This document shows positions 9,628 through 20,554 of a DNA stretch of 64,000 bases, piece after piece. The translations under genes and the position numbers were made by a program. The stretch comes from Oleoguttula mirabilis (Eukaryota > Ascomycota > Dothideomycetes > Mycosphaerellales > Teratosphaeriaceae), in the NCBI GenBank assembly GCA_035135055.1, contig JAVFHQ010000013.1, forward strand, positions 186,001 through 250,000, in the 5' to 3' direction. How positions within the stretch are numbered: the first letter of the stretch is position 1; each line of letters opens with the position of its first letter. The notes beneath the pieces are model-generated. The model worked only from the letters and a program-made list of their open reading frames with translations. It made no database searches and had not been told where the DNA came from.

Positions 9628-11841
9628 ATGGTCTTCTCCACGACGAACCTCTTCAAAGGCATCCCGTGCCCGGAAGGCGAAAGATGCGGATTGACCAGCT
9701 GCATCTTCGCGCACGATCTACGCCCACAAGACCAACCATCGGCACCTCCATCAAGCTTACCGAAAGCCGAGAATATCCGGCCGAGTGAAGGGCAGGACTC
9801 CGAGCCAGCAGCGAAGCGGCGGAGAATCGCACATGACAACGCCGAGGATAAGCCGGCGAGCAGAGCAGACATCATCCGCAGCCAGCTGGCTACACAGAGG
9901 AGCAAGCCCGGGAACTTGAATGCGCTGCCGTCCAGCTCCACGACCGAAGCCACCAACCCGACCCCGCCAAGCCTCACCCGCGCTGTCTCACCCCCGGCCA
10001 AGACAAACGGCAAGGCCACGTCATACCAAGTCACCGGAGCAAACACCAGGCCTTCCACGACCGCAAAGCCGACCTCAGCCAAAGCCAAGGAGACGCTGAA
10101 CCCACGCCTGGTACCCAATGACCCAGCGGGCCATGCGAAGCGGACCCTGTACCTCAAGCACCTCCACGGCGAAATGGCTCGTCTGAACGGTCTCCTAAAT
10201 GACCGCTCACACTCCGGATCCGTGCAGTTCAAGGCGGGACTGCTCCTCGACGACATGGAGCTGATCCAGCTGGCGCTTGACGAGGAGGAGAAGCTGGCGC
10301 GAGGGCAAAGCAGTGTCTATGGCAACGTGGTCAAAAACCGCATCGCAGCCTACAAGAAAATGAAGGCCGATGACTGGATCGTGTACGTGAAGACGACCTC
10401 GCTTTTCAACAAGAAGACGGCCCCGCCGGCCAGGCACCCGGGCGAGCCGGATCCGCCGAAGCATATCGATACCGGCCTGACGTCGAACGAGGAAGTGGCG
10501 ATTTTACCGCATCTCGTGATCAAAGACCAGATGCCCTTAGCGCAGTTTGGCTACATCCCAGCGCCACCCACGACCGAGCAAGCCGCCGAGGCCGCAGCAG
10601 CAGTCGAGACGAGTAAGAACTACGAGATCTGCGACCGCTGCACGGCCCGCTTTCAGATGTACCCCAACCGCAACGATGAAGGCCACCTCACCTCCAACGG
10701 GCCCTGCCGTCACCACCCGAACCGCAAAGTCTTTCCGCAGCGCACGAAAGCGGACACGGGGCCCAAAGAGCCATACTACCCCTGCTGCAACGAAGTGGTG
10801 GGCAGCGCCGGGTGCACGAGCACGGAGAACCATGTCTTCAAGGCGAGCTCGCCGGCGCGGTTAGCGGCTGTGCTGCCTTTTGTCACGACGCCGGAGAACG
10901 GGCGGCCGGCGAAGGATGGGAAGGGGAGGCGGGTTGGGGCGGTGGCGTTTGATTGCGAGATGGGGTATACGACGCTGGGGTTGGAGCTGATACGGTTGAC
11001 GGCTGTGAGCTGGCCGCAGGGCGAGGCGCTGGTGGATGTGCTTGTGCGGCCGCTGGGGATCGTGCTGGATCTGAATTCGAGATTTAGCGGTGTGTGGCCG
11101 GAGGATATGGCGAATGCTGTGCCGTACGACTCCCAACATACGCCTTCACTACCACCGGCACCCCCGCAACTCGACGGCTCAACAGCCAGCACACCTCCAC
11201 CACCGCCGCCACCCTTACCCATCGTCGCCAACCCTCAAACCGCCCGCGCCCTCCTCTGCACCTACCTCACCCCGACCACCCCACTCATCGGCCACGCCAT
11301 CGAGAACGACCTCAACGCCACCCGCCTCTGCCACCCGACCATCATCGACACCGTCCTCAGTTTCCCGCACCCGCGCGGCCTACCGCTGCGCTACGGCCTG
11401 CGCATGCTGAGCGCCAAGCACCTGTCGCGGCAGATCCAACAGGGCGGCGCGCGCGGGCACGATTCGCTGGAGGATGCGCGGGCGACGGGGGATTTGGTAC
11501 GGGTGAAGGTGCGGGAGAAGTGGGGGCTGTTGCGGGCTACCGGGTGGACGGTTGTGAACGGGCAACTTATCGCGCCGCACCCGCTTAAGGCTGGGGAATT
11601 GGAGGCGAGGGCGGGCAGTGATGGGGGGTTGGCGGAGCATCTGGTGGAGAGGGCGGTTATGGGGAGGGGGGGAGGGAGGAGGAAGAGCAGGCAGGGGACG
11701 GATGGGGCGGAGGAAGGTTCGGGAGAGGAGCGGGGTGGGGTGGGCAATGGGCTCAAGGCTTTCCTGGATCGAGGCCACGGTGGTGACGACGAGGGTGCTG
11801 AGCATCATAAGTTGAGTGCGGCGTACTTGGAGGGCGAGTAG
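9628..11841 (+). CDS. REX3: RNA exonuclease 3 (DEDDh 3'-5' exonuclease)
   Basis: A 737-aa single-exon protein matching fungal Rex3, which trims the 3' ends of stable RNAs such as RNase MRP RNA. The N-terminus has a CCCH-like zinc-binding start (IPCPEGERCGLTSCIFAHD, residues 11-29), then a disordered region. A Cys/His cluster (CDRCTARF...HHPNR...CC..V..AGC) around residues 335-395 precedes the nuclease. The DEDDh motifs are FDCEMG (ExoI), HAIENDLNA (ExoII) and HDSLEDARAT (ExoIII). A proline-rich insertion lies between ExoI and ExoII. The tail after the catalytic core is Gly/Arg-rich. Cytoplasmic or nuclear action is inferred from yeast. Confidence 0.93.
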   Translation: MVFSTTNLFKGIPCPEGERCGLTSCIFAHDLRPQDQPSAPPSSLPKAENIRPSEGQDSEPAAKRRRIAHDNAEDKPASRADIIRSQLATQRSKPGNLNALPSSSTTEATNPTPPSLTRAVSPPAKTNGKATSYQVTGANTRPSTTAKPTSAKAKETLNPRLVPNDPAGHAKRTLYLKHLHGEMARLNGLLNDRSHSGSVQFKAGLLLDDMELIQLALDEEEKLARGQSSVYGNVVKNRIAAYKKMKADDWIVYVKTTSLFNKKTAPPARHPGEPDPPKHIDTGLTSNEEVAILPHLVIKDQMPLAQFGYIPAPPTTEQAAEAAAAVETSKNYEICDRCTARFQMYPNRNDEGHLTSNGPCRHHPNRKVFPQRTKADTGPKEPYYPCCNEVVGSAGCTSTENHVFKASSPARLAAVLPFVTTPENGRPAKDGKGRRVGAVAFDCEMGYTTLGLELIRLTAVSWPQGEALVDVLVRPLGIVLDLNSRFSGVWPEDMANAVPYDSQHTPSLPPAPPQLDGSTASTPPPPPPPLPIVANPQTARALLCTYLTPTTPLIGHAIENDLNATRLCHPTIIDTVLSFPHPRGLPLRYGLRMLSAKHLSRQIQQGGARGHDSLEDARATGDLVRVKVREKWGLLRATGWTVVNGQLIAPHPLKAGELEARAGSDGGLAEHLVERAVMGRGGGRRKSRQGTDGAEEGSGEERGGVGNGLKAFLDRGHGGDDEGAEHHKLSAAYLEGE

Positions 11842-13365
11842 AGCTAGCTGGCTTATCCCTCGAGCCTTCATCTGGGGAGAGGTCTGCGTGTGAAGCCCAT
11901 AAGTCCCACTACTACGGTACTCACTCTTCTTCTGTGGATGCGCTTGAAGATGGCGCCTTGCGGACAGAAGCAGGCTTCAGGCTTCGGGGTGAAGCGAGCG
12001 ATGCCGGACCTCTGACTGAGGGCCTCGGGCTCACGGGCTGGCGGCAGGGTGACCTGCATAGCCTCATAGGATACAGGACCAACAGCCTCACAGGCACCAA
12101 ACCACAACTACTTCCCGTGATCAACCCGCGCCAAGTAGTGCGAGTCCTGTGGCCGGTCTACGGGGTGATGCAGGGTCAAGTTCCGGGGCTATATGCCGGC
12201 TCCACTTTCGCGAGATAGGCTATCTTTCTAGTGACTCCAATTCCCCCGCGTGATCGGTCTTTGAGGCTCGAGTTGGCGAGGACAACTGGACAAGCCTGTG
12301 CTCGTGACTCGTGACTCGTGGAGAGATGAAAGGACGCGAAACGATATCGAGGCTTGTGCCCTACGCTTACGGGTTCGAGTGGTACTGGTGCTGTATTGGC
12401 ACGAGCCGAGATACCGGCGGCATTGTGCTACTGCGTCGAGTCTGCGCATATAATGACTGATGCGCTCGGGTCAGGCGTCTGTCTCTGTCTCCGCGTGCTG
12501 ACAGATTCGAGAGCACATGCAGTCCGCTGCCACGCACCACTATTACTGGGGAAAGGGTCAGGTGCTCCTCCTGCAGGGCTGCGGAGCGGCGTGCGGTGTG
12601 TGCCTGACCTGACCGCTTGCGAAAAAAGATAAGAAGGCAGACGCCTTGCATGACTCCGCAGGGCGCCAGGGACCGGACATGCATCCTAAGCATCTTCTGA
12701 CGCATGTGATACTCCGGGGCTTAGCAAGTGCTTAGTACACCTTTCGGCGGGAGTAGCGTAGTGGTAGCAATAAGCGTTCGAAACGTCAGTGGTGGTGTCA
12801 GCGTGCACTCTCCTACTAGGTCCAGTCATCCGGGGTGTTTATGGCCTTATAGGAAAGCGTTTGGAAGAGTAGAAGTTACTGTAGAACAGGAAAGGGGTGT
12901 TTGTTTTGTGAAAGATTCCACAGGTTGTAACGGTTGTTGTTGTTGTTGGTGGGTGGGGCAGGCATACGCCATCTTTGCCGAGTCCCCTGATAACTCCACC
13001 AGATCTCCGATCAACAGCACCAGGGACGGCGCTAGGCACACAAGCCGCGTGACAAGCGCTTGACCCTTCGGCTGGAGAAGGTGGAGCTTGCTGCATTGTC
13101 GAGAAGGAGGAAGGTGAAAGCGGAGGCGGAGGAAGCAGTTTTCGTTTTTGGGGACAGCTGAAGGCTTTGTTGTTGCTTCACACACCGGCGGGGATTGAAA
13201 GCAAGGGCCAACGAGCGTAGAGGGACGCAAGAAAAGTCCAGGGCGAAGAAGAAGGAGCTAGTAAAAAGCTTTGTAGCGGCTGGTTTGCCAGGCAACAGGG
13301 AGGAAAAGCTTCTGAGGCAGGAGCAGCGAGAAAAACAACCAAGTCGGCACGACAGTCACAACACG
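11842..13365. other. Intergenic, no gene recognised
   Basis: About 1.5 kb between REX3 and the next gene. It includes a GTT-rich short repeat near 12925-12950. Open frames on both strands overlap and lack motifs. The last part is presumably promoter and leader of the 13366 gene; an in-frame open stretch runs upstream of its ATG but has no other ATG. Confidence 0.5.
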
Positions 13366-14673
13366 ATGCCGCCTTTCGCCGCAGCACCACCGGCGATGCT
13401 GCAAATGAACACTCGCTGGGCAGCACCGGACGACGACGAGCTGGACTCCCCCGTGGAGAGCATCTGCAACATGAGCCTGGACGACGAGGCCGCAGACGGT
13501 CTACCGAAACCGCCGCCGCTGCAATTCAAAGTGGCCCGTCCGCAGTTCGACACACGCTCGTCTACCGACCCTTCACCGACCGCGCCATCGCAGGGCTACT
13601 TCACCAGCCCGCAGCAGCCACCGACCAGCAGCGGCGGCCGCAACCGCTCACCCTACTCACGCAGCCACCTCGGATCGCACAGCAGCGGCTCCTCACTCCT
13701 GAGCGCGCCGGTGATGACGAGGGCGCACTCGATGCCCAACCCCAACATCTCCCGCCCGATTGAGACGGCGCCAGTGACACCGTACTCACCATACTCGGGC
13801 TCCCTGTCACCCGGCGCGCCGCACAGCCCCATGCGCTCACCTAGGCGCGTGCACTCGCCCTTTCGGCAGCAGCAGGAGGAAGGGTACGCGCCGCCCCGAT
13901 CACCCAGCTTCGCGAGTGGAGGCCCGATTGAGAGCATACAGGAGGACAGCGAGCTGGACATCACACCACGTGCGGCCGCGACCCTGCTACCACAGCCAGC
14001 GGCATTGGCATCCTTCTCCCGCTCCGCCTCCCTCCGCCGCCGGCCCGCCAGCCCATTGCATAGTCTAGCCAACGCGCCATCGCCACAACTCCAACACCAA
14101 CAACTGCCACCTACGAGCTACCCAGTAAACATCATCGACACCACCAACAGCAGCAGCAACACCGTCACACCCACCCACCACCCCTCAGCCCTCTCCTCAG
14201 CCTCCTCCTCCCCGGCCCTCCGCCCGCAGACGTCCTCGGAGCGCTTCAACGAAGCCTACCCGAGCCTGCACCACTACGCCAGCACCTCCTCCTTCTCCAG
14301 CAGCATGCCCAGCAGCATGCCCTCCACCCCGACGTCCATGCGCTCGCGCAGCCCGTCCATCAGCAGTCTCGACACGATCGAGGACGAGCCGGATATGGAG
14401 AGCGAGGCGATTGAGCAGGAGCGGGTGCAGCGGTTGAAGCTCGCGGCGGAGCGGCAGGAGCGGATGGAGAGGGGTGAGGGTGCAGAGGGTGAGACTGATG
14501 ATGGTGGGTGTGGTGTGGGGGTGAGGAGGCGGAGTAGTCTCGATGTGCCGCGTACAGGGTTCGGGAGGGGAGCGGGAGGCGGGAGTAGTCGGGATAGGGA
14601 GAGGAAGCGGTGGAGTATCTGTGGCGGGGAGAGGCGGGGGGATCTGGATTTGGAGACGATTTGGGAGGACTAG
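13366..14673 (+). CDS. Conserved-looking low-complexity protein with a C-terminal KRWSICG...ETIWED motif
   Basis: A 435-aa single-exon protein without a recognised enzymatic domain. The ATG at 13366 (MPPFAAAPPAM) is the first in a frame that is open upstream without another ATG. Most of it is Ser/Pro-rich and predicted disordered, with many SP and TP sites that a proline-directed kinase could use. Charged islands stand out: DDDELDSPVESICNMSLDDE near the start, GGPIESIQEDSELDITPR in the middle, and SISSLDTIEDEPDMESEA before a helical segment (residues about 335-370). The last 20 residues, KRWSICGGERRGD followed by LDLETIWED, are ordered and look like a conserved tail. A regulatory or scaffold role is a guess. 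Confidence 0.75.
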   Translation: MPPFAAAPPAMLQMNTRWAAPDDDELDSPVESICNMSLDDEAADGLPKPPPLQFKVARPQFDTRSSTDPSPTAPSQGYFTSPQQPPTSSGGRNRSPYSRSHLGSHSSGSSLLSAPVMTRAHSMPNPNISRPIETAPVTPYSPYSGSLSPGAPHSPMRSPRRVHSPFRQQQEEGYAPPRSPSFASGGPIESIQEDSELDITPRAAATLLPQPAALASFSRSASLRRRPASPLHSLANAPSPQLQHQQLPPTSYPVNIIDTTNSSSNTVTPTHHPSALSSASSSPALRPQTSSERFNEAYPSLHHYASTSSFSSSMPSSMPSTPTSMRSRSPSISSLDTIEDEPDMESEAIEQERVQRLKLAAERQERMERGEGAEGETDDGGCGVGVRRRSSLDVPRTGFGRGAGGGSSRDRERKRWSICGGERRGDLDLETIWED

Positions 14674-15284
14674 GAGGAGGAATGTGGCTACGCGGAAGGA
14701 CGGCGTGAGTCTGGAAGGTGGAGATACCCTGGATACGCGCCCGAGGACATGATGTGGAAGGGCGCGAGGCGATGGCATGCACGACGCACGGCGAACTACG
14801 GCGTTTTGGGGGGTGAAATTTCTGGGAATGGGCATGGCGTGGTGGTGCTACGGGGGATGACGGACGGGATGCATGATGATACCCATGCGGAACGGAACCA
14901 TATTTCGGCAGCGTTCGCTTTTGCACGACGTTGGTGGATAGTGCGACCTATGTGATACGATACCTTGAACTGCCCTTGCCTTCTCTCATCCCTTGAACCT
15001 CATCGTCTCGTTTTGGTCACGTGCCGATAAGGGATAAGCGCATCTCAGTTTCGTGGTGAACTTGAGTTTCCTCCCGCCCCACCACGCTCCTGCTCCTTTC
15101 ATTCCCTACCTGGCGGGCCCTAGCAGTACACCACATCACCCGCCAACCCTTCTTACTGGACTCCGGTGTCAGCTCAGCACTATGTGTGTGCATCGATAAG
15201 GTAGCCACTCTCACGACCCAGCGGCCACAACACCACAACGCCCATCTGCCCTAAGGCCCACCCACTTCCCCCAAACGACAAACG
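14674..15284. other. Intergenic upstream of BUD32
   Basis: About 600 bases. The part next to the BUD32 ATG is C-rich and purine-poor, typical of a fungal leader. No gene seen. Confidence 0.5.
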
Positions 15285-16175
15285 ATGGCGCAACCTCCAC
15301 CCCAACAACCTCTCCGCACCCTCCCGCCCCCCTTCAACACCTCCGCGGAATCCTTCGAGCTCATCGCCCAGGGCGCCGAGTCCCTCCTCTACCGCACCAC
15401 GTTCCTCTCGCCCGCTCAGCCCGCCGCGCTGAAAGTGCGGCCGCAGAAGACGTGGCGGCACCCGACGCTGGATAAGCGGTTGACGCGACAGCGCGTGCTG
15501 GCTGAGGCGAGGGTGTTGGTTAAGCTGAGCGGAGAGGGTATAGTTGCTGGAGGCGGGGGGAGGAAGGTCAAGGATCCGAAGAAGAAGAATGATGGTGGGG
15601 GTGATAACGGGGGTGTAGGTGCATTAAGGGGTCTGGTGCCGGCGGTGTTGGCACTGGATTGGGAGAGGGGGTGGTTGGTTACCGAGTGGATCGATGGCGT
15701 GACTGTTAAGCTGGGTATCTACCAACGGGACCTCGCTGCGGATGAGGGGGTGTTGAGGGGGTTGTTGGGGAGGATTGGGAGGGTGGTGGGACTGCTGCAT
15801 CTGGCTGGGGTCGTGCATGGGGATTTGACAACGAGTAATATGATGTTGCGGCCGACGCGTACACCCGGTACCAACGCGGATGCAATGGCTCGAGCGGAGG
15901 AGGAGAGGGGAGAAGTGGAGGTGGAGGGTGGGCTGGAGGGCGATATCGTGCTGATTGATTTCGGCCTCGCGACGCAGTCTGTGAGCGATGAGGACAGGGC
16001 GGTGGACTTATACGTGCTGGAGCGGGCCTTCGGATCCACGCACCCGAAAGAGGAAGGGCAGTTCGACGAAGTGCTGAAGGCGTATGGGGAGAGCATGGGC
16101 AAGCCCGGCAAAGTGGTGCTCAGGCGACTGGAGGACGTGAGGATGAGGGGCCGGAAGAAGAGCATGCTTGGGTGA
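15285..16175 (+). CDS. BUD32: KEOPS complex kinase/ATPase Bud32 (PRPK)
   Basis: A 296-aa single-exon atypical small kinase, part of KEOPS, which makes the t6A modification of ANN-decoding tRNAs and supports telomere maintenance. Visible features in order: the modified P-loop QGAESL (29-34), the ATP lysine in ALKVRPQK (Lys50), RHPTLDKRLTRQR (58-70), a hallmark of Bud32, HGDLTTSN (178-185) with the catalytic Asp, and IDFGLA (224-229). The C-terminus ends in the basic tail RMRGRKKSMLG, needed for tRNA contact in the family. It has a glycine/lysine-rich insertion at about 88-113 and an acidic one at about 192-219, which make it longer than the usual 250 aa. It converges on the MmgE gene, 92 bp away. 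Confidence 0.95.
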   Translation: MAQPPPQQPLRTLPPPFNTSAESFELIAQGAESLLYRTTFLSPAQPAALKVRPQKTWRHPTLDKRLTRQRVLAEARVLVKLSGEGIVAGGGGRKVKDPKKKNDGGGDNGGVGALRGLVPAVLALDWERGWLVTEWIDGVTVKLGIYQRDLAADEGVLRGLLGRIGRVVGLLHLAGVVHGDLTTSNMMLRPTRTPGTNADAMARAEEERGEVEVEGGLEGDIVLIDFGLATQSVSDEDRAVDLYVLERAFGSTHPKEEGQFDEVLKAYGESMGKPGKVVLRRLEDVRMRGRKKSMLG

Positions 16176-16267
16176 ATACAAAGGGCGCATGGATCGGCAA
16201 GAAAGGGTCTGATGTGTGCCGAGTCAAAAAGCAATCTAGGCTATTTGAACGAGCCTGCACCGGGCCA

Positions 16268-17764
16268 CTATCGCAACAGCATCACGAGCTCCTCGATCGA
16301 ACGCTCCTCCAATCCATCCACCACCCGCAAAATCTCCGCCGCCTTCTGCTCGCCATACACAGGCCCCGCCAAGCCCGCAAACTTCTCCGCCACCCGCTCC
16401 CGCGTGAAGGGGTGCTCCGCCTCGCCGAGCGGGTACTCCTGCTCTGCCTCCTCAGTCCTCCCGCCGTCCTTCCGCCACGTGAGCCTGAGCTTGGCCGCGA
16501 ACTGCTTCATCGACCCGTCCGTCCGCACCGTGATCAACTCGGTCATCTGATGTAGCGCGGGGTCTTGCAGCCGGCTGTAGGGCGCCATGTCGCCCGTCTT
16601 AGCGCCGTAGAGCAGCGCGTGCGCGACTTGGAAGTACGCGGAGAACTGCGCGTCGATCACGTTAGTGGGGTGGCGTTTGTTGGGCGTTGGGTCGCCGATG
16701 AGGAGGTAGTTTGAGGGGGACATGCTCAGCTCGATGGCTTGGATGTCGTCTACGGAAAGCGCACTACCCGTGGGCTTGGTGTGCGTATCGTGGATGTTAT
16801 CGCAGAGCTCGATGAAACCGTGCGTCATGCGGCACGCTGGGTACGGTTTCAGCGAGGACGCAAGCCAGACCCATTGATCTCCTAGCTGATCGATTAAGCG
16901 ATGCAGGTCGACATGCTCGTTAGGCGTATAGGCATTGAAGAAACCCGACTTGCCCTCGAGAATCCTCGTCGCGCCGATAACGCCCGCTTCCGCCAGCGCC
17001 ACGCACATGAAGGCATCGTGCACCGCGAACCCCGGGTGCAGCCGCTTGTTCCAGCTCCCGTTGTCGAGATACTGCATTGATCCCGCTGCTTTGGACCCGG
17101 CGAGGCCGAAGGCCATCTCGACCGTCTCGGTGGGGAGGTGCTTGAGTACGCTTATGGCTGCCACGGCGCCGAAGATGCCGGCGGTGCTCGTGTTGTGGAA
17201 GCCGCGGCTGTAGGCTTCATACCCGAGTTCGCGCCCAAGACGGCAGGTCACTTCGTAGCCGACGGCGATGGCTAGCATGAACTCCTCACTGCTCGCACTG
17301 TGCTCTCCTTGCGATGAAGCCAATGTCTCGGCCTGCGCAAGCGCAGCCGATATGGCCGTCACGCCCGCATGCAACGTTCCCGGCGCATACGTGTCGTCGA
17401 AGTCGAGACTGTGGCCGAACGCGGCGTTAAGGAGCCCGGCGTACTGCGGGAGGAAGTGGGGCGCGCCTTTGCCGAGGACTGTGCAGACTCCCGGTGTCGA
17501 GGCTGTGACGGTGGGGCCTTGGAGGGCGGAGATGGCATTGTAAATGGGCGTGGTGGAGTCGGCATGGGTAAGGGCGCCGACGGTGCAGCCGATGTAGTCG
17601 AGCAGGACTTCCTTGAGCTTTGGCCGGAGAGAGGGGGTAAGATGGGCGGGTGTGGCGGTTGCTGTGAAGGTTGCTAGGAGGTGCGTGGCTGGGATGGCTT
17701 CCTCTGGTGGCTTGCGGTGGTGGTCGCTGTTGGTGTGGCCGTTGGTGCCGTTTGGCTGTGCCAT
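16268..17764 (-). CDS. MmgE/PrpD family protein (2-methylcitrate dehydratase / cis-aconitate decarboxylase-like)
   Basis: A 498-aa single-exon member of the MmgE/PrpD family, which includes 2-methylcitrate dehydratase and cis-aconitate decarboxylase. The ATG at 17764 gives MAQPNGTNG; the open frame continues upstream to a GTG only. Family blocks are LDYIGCTVGAL near the start, the active-site region GHSLDFDDTYA, then GYEVTCRLG, RGFHNTSTAGIFGA, and KPYPACRMTHGFIE. The C-terminal lid domain follows. There is no predicted mitochondrial presequence after the chosen ATG, so it may be cytosolic; fungal relatives vary. Neither methylcitrate synthase nor an itaconate cluster is in the window, so the substrate stays open. 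Confidence 0.9.
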   Translation of the reverse strand: MAQPNGTNGHTNSDHHRKPPEEAIPATHLLATFTATATPAHLTPSLRPKLKEVLLDYIGCTVGALTHADSTTPIYNAISALQGPTVTASTPGVCTVLGKGAPHFLPQYAGLLNAAFGHSLDFDDTYAPGTLHAGVTAISAALAQAETLASSQGEHSASSEEFMLAIAVGYEVTCRLGRELGYEAYSRGFHNTSTAGIFGAVAAISVLKHLPTETVEMAFGLAGSKAAGSMQYLDNGSWNKRLHPGFAVHDAFMCVALAEAGVIGATRILEGKSGFFNAYTPNEHVDLHRLIDQLGDQWVWLASSLKPYPACRMTHGFIELCDNIHDTHTKPTGSALSVDDIQAIELSMSPSNYLLIGDPTPNKRHPTNVIDAQFSAYFQVAHALLYGAKTGDMAPYSRLQDPALHQMTELITVRTDGSMKQFAAKLRLTWRKDGGRTEEAEQEYPLGEAEHPFTRERVAEKFAGLAGPVYGEQKAAEILRVVDGLEERSIEELVMLLR

Positions 17765-18582
17765 GTTTGTGGACGGTTGAAGCGAAGAGTATGGGTTGAA
17801 GCGGTGGGGTTGTAGCAGTCGCGGCCCTTGGTAACCTATTCCTTGGCCGACGCGGTTGTGTTGACCCGGCACGTAGGTCACCTTTTGCGGCGTGATAGCA
17901 CGAAGGAAGGAGGCTTAAATACCAAACTGGAGAGTCCAAGGTGTTGATTGATGTTTCCAATCCACTCGGAATTGTTTGGTCTGAGTCTCATCAGAGGATT
18001 ATCGCGTTCCGTCGGTCCCACTATGTCGTGGAAGTGCAGCCCGTCGCTCGCCCACTTGTTTCTCTGGCTGTGTCTTATTCCCGGTGCCGTGGAGGTGGGG
18101 ATGTGGAGGTGACATGACATCTGGGGGCCGAAGACCCCTGGTGGTACATGATCCCAAGGTACTCGAGATACGCATGGATCGTCATCTACCAGTCTCACAG
18201 TGTACACACGTAAATCGGGCTTTTCACTAGGCAAAGACTTTATTATGGACGATAACGATGGTGCACAGCGAAGATTGTCACTCGGGACTGAGGTTGCGTT
18301 CCTGCCTTGGAAAACCCATTCTCACGCCCGTTTTCCGTTCAAGGCCTAGACCTCCCGAGTTCCAAATTATCGTGAAGAAGAGCGTGTGCCTACCCTTAGA
18401 CAGTCAGACCGCTTCGGCCTTTGAACGTGTTGAGTACGTCAAACCCCTTACGTGTCCATGTAGGGTGCTGCAAGGGTTTGCCACTTGCATAACAGTCCTA
18501 ATGGGTTGCCAGTTGCTACACTCGAACATGTACTCTTGAACCGGATTGAACGGGCACAACCCTCGTAGGAAGTCCGGTGCAA
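17765..18582. other. Divergent intergenic region
   Basis: About 800 bases between the MmgE/PrpD and DUF3405 starts. No gene or repeat was recognised. Confidence 0.5.
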
Positions 18583-20476
18583 ATGGCCGGTACAGTCCGT
18601 CTGAACGCCCGCTTCCTCCGCACCTTCTTCATTGTTCTAGCCATCATCAGCTTCTTCATCCCAGCCTGGGTCGCCACCCAGACCGTGTTCTGCGACGCCT
18701 ACGTCCATCGACGGATTGCAGTCGCTTCGTGGTATCGATCATGGCGAAGCTTGCCAAGGGAAGAGGGCCTGTACCGCGGCACGCTGGACCCCAATGTTGT
18801 TGCAAACCAATCACCTTACCCGTCGCTGACGAGGAAGCTGGGCTGCGGCGAGCTTGAAGGGCTCGATTTGGCGGTATCTTCGTTCGGTGAGTCGGCAGAG
18901 TGTGTTGGTAAGTAAGGGCTACGCTCGTGTGGTATGCCGAATAATCTCCAGAAACCATATGCACGCTCACACCTCTCTAGGCTTCCCGCACCCGCCGCTG
19001 GGATCATACGAGACACTGGGCTTGTCTGCGACGAGATGTATGAGTGACCGGGTCCGCTACGAGCCGTACCGGAGTCTACAATCTGATCTCTATAACGGCA
19101 GCGCTGCAGAGCGGTGGGATGATGTTGACCTTGCTCGTCTACAGCGGGACTGCCGAATCTTGGACGACGGAAGGCCCATGGCCACCTCCCAGGGCGATCT
19201 AGATGAGAGCGAGGTGCCACGGGAGAGTCCGAAGAGGCCGCGTACTGCCGTCATTCTCCGAGGGTGGAATGGTTTTAGATGGACTGAGGACGATATGCAG
19301 AACGTGCGTGCCATGGTCACCGAGCTGGCCATGTTCTCAGGGGGTGAGTATGAACTGTTCGTTTTGCTGCATCTCCGCAATGCCACCCAAGCCGTCCCAC
19401 TCCCGGGTGAGACGTTAGAGAATGTAAAGCTGCGCTACGTTCCGAAAGCTTTGGTCAACATGACCGAGCTCTGGACATACATTGATGTCGAGACGACGTA
19501 CCCCAAAGTCGGAGAACACGAGTACGTCGATCCGCCTTGTTCCGGATGCAGTGTGCTGACTGTTGCGCAGTGTGTATTACCACACTTTCATGCCGGTCCA
19601 GCTGTTTGCAGCTCGACACCCAGAGATTGACTTCTTCTGGAATTGGGAGATGGATGTCCGGTATACCGGTCATTACGGCGAGCTGTTCTCGGCGCTGACC
19701 GAATGGGCTAGCAAGCAGTCGACGACCGGCCTATGGGCGCGTAATACCCGCTTTTACATCCCATCCTTCCACGGCTCGTACAATGGCTTTGCAGACGCCG
19801 CGGTGCGTGCGGACGTACATGCTCCTGCGCCGACTCCGTGGATCAATGTGGACGATGAGTCTGTTGACGGCGTTGGAAGCGAAGCAGATTTCATCACCCT
19901 GTTCCCCATGTTCGATACATCGAACACCCTCTGGCCACACAAGGACTATCTTGTCAACTACCAAATTAGCGAGGTAGAACATCGTTACGGCACGGTGGGC
20001 ACTAACGTGCGACTCTCCCGCAAGTTGCTCGAGATGATGCACCGGGAGAATGTGGCAGGTCGTGCCATGATGTCGGAGATGTTCCCACCCACACTCGCCT
20101 TCCACCACGGTCTCAAGGCGGTATTCGCGCCTCATCCGATGTTCCTCGACCGGCGGTGGCCTGTGGAAAATCTGCAGAAGACGTTCAACGGTGGGAACAG
20201 GGGCCAGGTGGAAGGTTCGATGGCATCGGTGATTAACCATGAGCAGGACTTCGAGGGTGCGACGTGGTATTGGAATTCGCAGTACACTCTAGACTTGTAC
20301 AGAAGATGGCTCGGTATGGCTGAGGAGGGCCCGGGCTCCACAGAGGTGAGTCCACGCGTACCCATCCAGCCGCCTGCAATAGCTGACAGCCCGTTCAGTG
20401 GCAGAGGACCCATGGCCCGCTATGCCTGCCGGCAATGCTGCTTCACCCCGTGAAGAGCTCCCGCCTGTTTGTCTGA
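18583..20476 (+). CDS. DUF3405 type II membrane protein (putative Golgi/cell-surface enzyme)
   Basis: A 572-aa fungal DUF3405 protein from four exons: 18583-18907, 18981-19521, 19571-20345 and 20399-20476. All introns are GT...AG and each junction keeps frame (for example ECVG/FPHPPLG, GEHD/VYYHTF, PGSTE/WQRTHG). The N-terminus has one uncleaved hydrophobic segment (FLRTFFIVLAIISFFIPAWV, residues about 8-27), giving a lumenal C-terminal domain. Family blocks include AVILRGWNGFRW, FWNWEMDVRYTGHY and TLAFHHGLKAVFAPHP. The last exon restores the usual ending GPLCLPAMLLHPVK; without that splice the frame ends in an unlike tail. The DUF is often suggested to be glycosyltransferase-like, which is inference. 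Confidence 0.87.
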
Positions 20477-20554
20477 AGTGGATCTTCGGAGAACAGAATT
20501 CGGTGCGCCAGGGCCGAGAACGCCTCAGACACCTGCTTTGAGATTGCGTGCTCC

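Noticed and set aside
12747..12800. tRNA-like stretch (AGTAGCGTAGTGGTAG followed by GCGTTCGAAACG)
   Set aside because: The A-box-like and B-box-like segments are too close, and no cloverleaf with an acceptor stem could be formed.
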